Origin: Acuticoccus sp039189655
Lineage (GTDB): Bacteria; Pseudomonadota; Alphaproteobacteria; Rhizobiales; Amorphaceae
Direction of reading: 5' to 3'
DNA length: 27,554 bases
Assembly (NCBI GenBank): GCA_039189655.1
Contig: JBCCYN010000045.1
Span: 1-27,554 of the forward strand
The notes under the pieces were generated by a model that saw only the letters and a program-made list of their open reading frames with translations, was not told the origin of the DNA and searched no databases. This document shows, piece by piece, positions 23,272 through 27,554 of the stretch (the stretch's first letter is position 1; every line of letters starts with the position of its first letter). The position numbers were made by a program, and so were the translations under genes.

Positions 23272-23904
23272 TTATCGACCAAGCAATACCGTCGAAATTT
23301 CCTCTTGTGTCATAAGGTCAGCGTATTTCTGTTCCATGTCAAACAGGTTCGCTCGATGGGGCGCTAGGGCGCGATCTCCGACACAATCGGTCGCCACCAC
23401 GGTCTTGAAATTGTAGCTTAATGAGTCGACCACAGTGGCCCGGACGCAACCAGATGTCGTGCACCCGGTGACTATCAAAGTATCGACGCCTCGCCCGATC
23501 AACCAGGCGGCGAGGTTGGTTCCGAAAAACGCCGAGGGTTGAAGCTTTCGCACAATATAGTCGCCGGGCTGGGGGGCCAGCGCGTCGACGATCTGGCTGC
23601 TGTGGGACGCCTCCGTCAGTTTTGCAAGATTGGGCGCCTTCAAGCAGAACACGCCATTGTCGGACCCGTCCTCCGCATAAACCACACGAGTATAGGCGAT
23701 GGGGACTTTCGCTTGGCGTCCAACATCAAGCAATTTTGCGGTGCCTTCGATGGCGTCGGCAATATTACCGCCGCCAAATTGCTCAGGGTCTGCGAAACCG
23801 TTCGAGAAATCCACCACGACGATCGCTGGGGCCTCGCCGAAACCGCTTCGACGGCCGTATCCCTGGCGGGCGTAGACCTCAAGCTCAGAGCCGTTGTCGG
23901 GCAT
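23272..23904 (-). CDS. Isochorismatase-fold cysteine amidohydrolase (N-carbamoylsarcosine amidase-like)
   Basis: A 210-residue cysteine hydrolase. The catalytic triad is visible: Asp32 (VVVDFSNGF), Lys120 (VRKLQPSAFFGT) and Cys153 (GCTTSGCVRATVVDSL). The CTTSGCVRATVVD signature with SAFFGT matches N-carbamoylsarcosine amidase and maleamate amidohydrolase relatives more than nicotinamidase. It should hydrolyse an amide or carbamoyl group, releasing ammonia. ATG 23904 has GGAG 6 nt upstream; alternative starts are TTG 23916 and GTG 23907. It converges with the FAD oxidoreductase (160-bp gap with no clear terminator). The nearby ureido-type hydrolase suggests a shared role in using a carbamoylated or cyclic amide compound (inference). 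Confidence 0.9.
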   Translation of the reverse strand: MPDNGSELEVYARQGYGRRSGFGEAPAIVVVDFSNGFADPEQFGGGNIADAIEGTAKLLDVGRQAKVPIAYTRVVYAEDGSDNGVFCLKAPNLAKLTEASHSSQIVDALAPQPGDYIVRKLQPSAFFGTNLAAWLIGRGVDTLIVTGCTTSGCVRATVVDSLSYNFKTVVATDCVGDRALAPHRANLFDMEQKYADLMTQEEISTVLLGR

Positions 23905-24097
23905 CACTTTCTCCAATCAGTGCAGCACCGAGATCAACGCTTCTTAAAGTAGAACCAGGAACGCAGCCGATCAATACGCAAGTTATTCGGAAGAACGTGC
24001 TCACATTGAGGCGACAGCGCCGTTGTCTTGAGGGCCAGCAAGCTGACATCGGTTGGGTCGGCCGATGGGCTTCACCCCTTGCATATTGATTGCATTA

Positions 24098-24113
24098 ACG
24101 ACCCACGGGTCGT
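24098..24113. other. 16-bp inverted repeat
   Basis: ACGACCC (24098-24104) and GGGTCGT (24107-24113), perfect arms with a 2-nt centre. It lies 49 nt past the GNAT stop and 194 bp upstream of the amidase start. It may be a weak terminator (no T-run) or an operator. The remainder of the 257-bp gap 23905-24161 shows nothing recognisable. Confidence 0.35.
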
Positions 24114-24161
24114 GCACGGTATGACGTGTTTCCTGCCTTGATCAGAAAGCTTAGTCGGCCC

Positions 24162-24665
24162 TTACACGCGGGAGTTCTTCCGACTGAGATAGATGCTGTC
24201 ACACCACTCGCCTCCCACGTTGATGGTGGCGGTTTCTCGGCCGGTCTCGACAAAGCCGAGGGCCTCCAACAATCGAATGGAGCTGGCGTTTCGCGGGTCA
24301 ACGTCGGCGGTGATCTCCGGCAAGTTATGTGTGTGAAAGCCATGCGCGACGACGGCGGAAACCGCTTCGCGCCCTAGCCCTTGCCCCCAGAAAGACGGAT
24401 GGACGATGAAACCAATTTCTGGAAATCGCCAAAAGCCCACCTTTCCGATGACCTTGCCCCTCAATAACGCCACGAATTCTTCGCCGCTCTCGATGGGCGT
24501 AGAAATCATTCTGGAGAGGAATTCTTCAGTCTCGGTGATATCGCTGTGCGCAGGAGTGTCCCAATAACGCATCGCTCGGACATCACTCAGCACGAGATGA
24601 AGCTGATCAAGATCGGTGGATCTTGCGGACCTCAGGACCAGTCTTTCGGTTTCCAAACGCGTCAC
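24162..24665 (-). CDS. GNAT-family N-acetyltransferase (RimJ/RimL-like)
   Basis: A 167-residue acetyltransferase transferring acetyl from acetyl-CoA to an amino group. It begins with the typical TRLETERLVLRSAR segment, shows the acetyl-CoA loop HPSFWGQGLGREA (motif A, Q/RxxGxG/A) and the later DPRNASSIRLLEALGF (motif B), as in RimJ/RimL-type enzymes. The start is GTG 24665, with GGAG about 10 nt upstream. GTG 24686, seven codons earlier, is the alternative. It appears monocistronic. The target could be a ribosomal protein N-terminus or a small molecule, and sequence does not decide. Confidence 0.88.
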   Translation of the reverse strand: MTRLETERLVLRSARSTDLDQLHLVLSDVRAMRYWDTPAHSDITETEEFLSRMISTPIESGEEFVALLRGKVIGKVGFWRFPEIGFIVHPSFWGQGLGREAVSAVVAHGFHTHNLPEITADVDPRNASSIRLLEALGFVETGRETATINVGGEWCDSIYLSRKNSRV

Positions 24666-24854
24666 TTTGTTCTTGCTCCGCCACACTTCCAGCAGGGTGG
24701 ACTTAAGTTTACTAGGCTAGCTTTGGGCTTGGAATTCCATTGGCCGGTGGTTCGTGCTTGGCCCGAAAAAATTGGATGAGATCAGGCCTCTGTCCCCCTT
24801 CGCCTATGCCGTATGGTGATATTGATCCTCGTCTCAGTCCCGTTGGGTGGTGCT

Positions 24855-26009
24855 CTAGCGCCGGGGTGGAGCCTTCTTTGTCTTCGGCCGTGTCGTAGTG
24901 CTTCTGAACTTCTGGGCCGGCGAACCCTTGTTGTCGCCCCGAACCTTTCGTCTTGAAGGATCTCTCACATCACCGCTGGCCACGCCGTGATTCGAGGTTT
25001 TCGGCGGTTTTGACCGCCCGTCATTGCGCCTAGCCTCGCCCACTTCCTTTTGTCCTTTGGACTTACTAGGCCCGCCTTTGCGGTTCGCCGATTTGCTCGG
25101 CGATGCTTCTTTGCGGGCTGCGCGGGGCGGTCTCGGCTCCCTTTTGCTGTCAGAGCTTTGCGTCCGCACCGGCCGCGACCGCGCCGACTTTTGCGCCACG
25201 CGTGAACCCACCGTCGGAGCAGGCCCCGTAAGGGGGGCATCGAAGTCCGCCTGTGCTTCGGCGGACAATCGTGGTCCCAGTTGATCCTTCAAAAACCGTG
25301 TGGGAATTTCTTTCGCCCCACCCCGGGGCAGATCTCCCAGTTGGAATGGGCCGAACGACACTCGGATCAACCGGGTCACCGAAAGCCCAAGCGAGCCCAG
25401 TACCACCTTGATTTCCCGGTTCTTGCCTTCGGTGAGGGAAATTGTCAGCCAGGAATTGTCGCCGGCGCGATCGACGTGGACCTCGATGGGGCCGTACAGC
25501 ACACCATCGACCGCTGTACCGGCGGAAAGGGCTGACAGCGCCGCCTCATCGATAGCCCCATGGACGCGCGCCCGATATTTTCTTATCCAACCGGTCGCCG
25601 GCAGTTCCAAAACGCGCGCGAGACCGCCATCGTTGGTCAAGACCAGGAGACCTTCCGTGTTGATGTCGAGCCGGCCCACCGTCACCACCCGCGGCAAACC
25701 TTTGGGAAGAGCGTCAAAAACCGTCGGTCGTCCCTGGGGATCGCGATTGGTGGTCACGTATCCTTTGGGTTTGTTGAAGAGCCATGCCCGGGTGCGCAAC
25801 CGTCGGGGAATTTGTGCGCCATCGACTTCCACGACATCGGACGGGGTGACGACCGTCGCCGGCGTTTCCAGCCGAACCCCATTGACTTTAACGCGTCCCG
25901 CACCGATGAGCGCTTCGGCCTCGCGGCGGGAGGCCACCCCGGCGCGGGCAATCACCTTGGCTACGCGTTCACCATCTGTAGGCTTTTTATTGTCGTGCTT
26001 TTCGCTCAT
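24855..26009 (-). CDS. rluB: Pseudouridine synthase, RluB/RsuA family, with long basic tail
   Basis: A 384-residue rRNA pseudouridine synthase. An S4 RNA-binding domain (about 12-62) is followed by the catalytic domain with Asp115 in GRLDINTEGLLVLTNDG and the closing EGKNREIK...VTRLIRVSFG segment (194-220). Residues from about 250 to 384 form a Lys/Arg/Ser/Pro-rich, probably disordered tail that is likely to bind RNA. ATG 26009 has AGGA about 12 nt upstream; frame extensions further upstream run antisense to tadA. RluB modifies 23S rRNA near position 2605 (E. coli numbering). Paralogues RluE/RluF/RsuA are alternatives, but the tail and the tadA-rsmD neighbourhood favour RluB. Confidence 0.9.
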   Translation of the reverse strand: MSEKHDNKKPTDGERVAKVIARAGVASRREAEALIGAGRVKVNGVRLETPATVVTPSDVVEVDGAQIPRRLRTRAWLFNKPKGYVTTNRDPQGRPTVFDALPKGLPRVVTVGRLDINTEGLLVLTNDGGLARVLELPATGWIRKYRARVHGAIDEAALSALSAGTAVDGVLYGPIEVHVDRAGDNSWLTISLTEGKNREIKVVLGSLGLSVTRLIRVSFGPFQLGDLPRGGAKEIPTRFLKDQLGPRLSAEAQADFDAPLTGPAPTVGSRVAQKSARSRPVRTQSSDSKREPRPPRAARKEASPSKSANRKGGPSKSKGQKEVGEARRNDGRSKPPKTSNHGVASGDVRDPSRRKVRGDNKGSPAQKFRSTTTRPKTKKAPPRR

Positions 26010-26042
26010 CGATTGGCGTCCTGGCATTGCGGAGTACTTTGA

Positions 26043-26480
26043 TTGACGTTTATGGCCAAAGCCCTTGTGGCGGCCAAAGCCGCTGGCGAACGCGGTGAGG
26101 TGCCGGTGGGCGCCGTCCTCGTCAAGGATCGCCGCGTGATTGCCGCGGCGGGCAATCGCACCCTTTCGGACTCGGATCCGACGGCCCATGCAGAGATCGT
26201 CGCCATGCGCGCTGCAGCTTTGTTCTTCAGGAATTCGCGTCTTTCAGGATGCGACCTATACGTCACGCTGGAGCCCTGCGCCATGTGTGCATGTGCGATC
26301 TCCCATGCAAGGATCCGGCGTCTGTATTTCGGTGCGTATGACCCAAAGGGCGGCGCCGTGGAGAATGGCCCTAGGCTCTTTTCCTCAACCGCTGTTCATC
26401 ACAGACCCGAAGTTTATGGCGGCATCGACGAAAGCGCATGCGCTTTGCTCTTGCGCTCTTTCTTTAGTGAGCGCCGTTAG
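26043..26480 (+). CDS. tadA: tRNA-specific adenosine deaminase
   Basis: A 145-residue zinc deaminase converting A34 of tRNA-Arg(ACG) to inosine. The zinc site is His49-Ala-Glu51 (TAHAEIVAMR) and Pro78-Cys79-x-x-Cys82 (LEPCAMC). GEVPVGAVLV near the N-terminus is characteristic of TadA. The start is TTG 26043: GGAG ends 8 nt upstream and the resulting MTFMAKAL matches the usual FM..AL beginning, whereas ATG 26052 would lose part of helix 1. It is divergent from the rluB-like gene with only 33 bp between starts, and its stop overlaps rsmD by one base. Confidence 0.96.
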   Translation: MTFMAKALVAAKAAGERGEVPVGAVLVKDRRVIAAAGNRTLSDSDPTAHAEIVAMRAAALFFRNSRLSGCDLYVTLEPCAMCACAISHARIRRLYFGAYDPKGGAVENGPRLFSSTAVHHRPEVYGGIDESACALLLRSFFSERR

Positions 26481-27061
26481 TGCGGATCGTGGGCGGGACA
26501 AATAAGGGAGCCGCTCTTGTTGCGCCGAAGGGGGCAGCAACCCGGCCCACCAGTGATCGCATGCGCGAGACGATTTTTAACATTCTGGCCCATCGGTTTG
26601 GCGGCGTTGCCGACGACACGCGGGTGCTCGACCTGTTTGCCGGCACCGGCGCCATGGGACTTGAGGCAATCTCGCGTGGAGCCGCGTTTGCGCTCTTTGT
26701 GGAGAACAGTCCTGGAGCGCGCGGAACACTCCGCACCAACATGGCCGCCGTCAACGCAACAAGTCGAGCGCGGGTGTGGCGACGCGATGCGACAAAGCTC
26801 GGCGCCTGTCCTGTGGCGCCGTTTGACCTTATCTTTTGCGATCCCCCCTACGGCCGCGACCTCGGTGTTGCCGCCCTTGCGGCCGCGCTGGATGGCGGAT
26901 GGGTTAGCGACGATGCACTTGCCGTGTTGGAGGAGCGACGCGGTTCGGTCCCCGAACGCTTGTCTGGCTGGCAAAGGCTCGATGGGAGAAAAACCGGCGA
27001 AAGCGAGATTGTCTTCTTGCGACCGGACACGAAGGAGGAGCCGGAAAACCTGTTACCCTAA
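26480..27061 (+). CDS. rsmD: 16S rRNA (guanine966-N2)-methyltransferase
   Basis: A 193-residue SAM-dependent methyltransferase of 16S rRNA. It starts with MRIVGG and RPTSDRMRETIFNIL, a hallmark of RsmD. The SAM loop is DLFAGTGAMGLEAISRG (51-67) and the catalytic motif DPPY is at 121-124. GTG start 26480 shares its G with the TAG stop of tadA (TAGTG), indicating translational coupling. tadA-rsmD adjacency is common in Alphaproteobacteria. The last 15 residues are a charged tail. Confidence 0.96.
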   Translation: MRIVGGTNKGAALVAPKGAATRPTSDRMRETIFNILAHRFGGVADDTRVLDLFAGTGAMGLEAISRGAAFALFVENSPGARGTLRTNMAAVNATSRARVWRRDATKLGACPVAPFDLIFCDPPYGRDLGVAALAAALDGGWVSDDALAVLEERRGSVPERLSGWQRLDGRKTGESEIVFLRPDTKEEPENLLP

Positions 27062-27460
27062 CGAGCGCATCGGCCTTCGCAACCCGATGGCAGGGTCGCC
27101 TGTTTCAAAAGCGGTGAACTGGAAAATCTCATCCAAAAAGTCAGCCGGGTGCGGGAATTCTGCTCATGGCATAACTTTATATGTCACCCCTGCCAGATGG
27201 CTCCTGGGTGCTCCGTCCCGAACTCTCCTGCAGCGGATCGTAGGGATTTTTCAGGTTTGTGTGTCCGCCGAGTACACATAATTTTTGGGCGGATAGGCCT
27301 ATGAGGGTCTTGAAGTGCAAGTGATCGTACGAATGCCGGGACAGCGTGGCCAATTCCACTGGCGCGACCGCGATAGAATGGGAGCTATAGCGTTTTGGGG
27401 TTGCAAGGAATCGGGCAAATCAGATTCTGAATAGGCGGTGTTTGCGTTGGAGTATGCGCG
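27062..27460. other. Non-coding stretch after rsmD; may contain an IS left end
   Basis: About 400 bp without a credible gene; the short frames here lack recognisable motifs. The last part, just before the transposase start, should include the left end of an IS630-type element. CTATAGCGTTTTGGGG from about 27384 contains a TA target-like dinucleotide and would be a reasonable boundary. The other end is outside the window, so this cannot be confirmed. No terminator for rsmD is evident. Confidence 0.4.
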
Positions 27461-27554
27461 ATGGTGGCTTTGTCGGACGATTTGCGAATTCGGTTGGTCA
27501 GAGCGGTAAAAGCCGGCGCGTCGTGCCGGCAAGTGGCGGCGTGGTTCGAGGTCA
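27461..27554 (+). CDS. IS630-family transposase, 5' fragment (continues past window)
   Basis: The first 31 codons read MVALSDDLRIRLVRAVKAG and then ASCRQVAAWFEV. This matches the N-terminal helix-turn-helix of IS630-type transposases (S.DLR.R.V.AV..G.S.R..A..F.V). ATG 27461 has GGAG 8 nt upstream. The gene runs off the right edge, so the DDE catalytic domain is not visible and intactness is unknown. Confidence 0.75.
   Translation, partial: MVALSDDLRIRLVRAVKAGASCRQVAAWFEV

Noticed and set aside
26010..26189. Upstream extension of the pseudouridine synthase frame
   Set aside because: It would overlap tadA coding sequence on the other strand; the S4 domain starts shortly after ATG 26009.
27062..27460. 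tRNA or small RNA gene after rsmD
   Set aside because: No cloverleaf-compatible arms or tRNA consensus boxes could be found by eye.

Overview
The window is GC-rich DNA from a proteobacterium that carries type-II photosynthetic reaction-centre genes. It is most likely an alphaproteobacterium, either an aerobic anoxygenic phototroph or a purple bacterium. Three things point there: pufL/pufM, a TGT-N12-ACA (PpsR/CrtJ-type) palindrome, and the rluB<>tadA-rsmD neighbourhood common in Alphaproteobacteria. A CTAG-bounded palindromic element between genes is reminiscent of Hyphomicrobiales, but this is from memory and I cannot place the organism more precisely.

Layout. (1) 1-2001, minus strand: pufL then pufM, followed 40 nt later by a strong rho-independent terminator. 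No pufB/pufA precedes pufL and no pufC or pufX follows pufM within the window, so the reaction-centre genes stand apart from the light-harvesting genes. (2) 2002-2412: divergent regulatory region with the PpsR-like palindrome. (3) 2413-17458: a large catabolic locus. It holds a HisD-family dehydrogenase, a short-chain dehydrogenase, a zeta-crystallin-type quinone reductase/alcohol dehydrogenase, three mandelate-racemase-group enolase-superfamily enzymes, a UxuA-family dehydratase, a complete oligopeptide/oligosaccharide-type ABC importer (binding protein, two permeases, fused double ATPase) and a FadR/FCD-type GntR regulator. The importer and two dehydratases form a tight six-gene operon with start/stop overlaps. 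The binding-protein gene is separated from the permeases by a hairpin terminator, which should leave binding protein in excess. Inverted repeats sharing CAACT...AGTTG overlap the likely -35 boxes of both the binding-protein gene and gntR. (4) 17724-19086: a HupE/UreJ-family membrane protein and a membrane-anchored periplasmic partner. (5) 19249-23904: a D-2-hydroxyacid dehydrogenase, an M20 amidohydrolase of the allantoate/N-carbamoyl amino acid type, a DAO-family FAD oxidoreductase and, on the other strand, an isochorismatase-fold amidase. These look like catabolism of nitrogenous compounds or hydroxy acids. (6) 24162-27061: a GNAT acetyltransferase and translation-related housekeeping genes (rluB-like pseudouridine synthase, tadA, rsmD). 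(7) 27461 to the end: the 5' end of an IS630-family transposase.

Working model (inference). The 3.8-17.5 kb locus imports an acidic sugar or an oligosaccharide/glycoside containing one. The dehydrogenases oxidise it and the enolase-superfamily and UxuA-type enzymes dehydrate it, with GntR repressing until an acid ligand appears. No glycoside hydrolase and no keto-deoxy-sugar-acid kinase or aldolase lies in the window, so the pathway must be completed elsewhere. The substrate cannot be read from sequence alone. No CRISPR array, tRNA or rRNA gene was seen.
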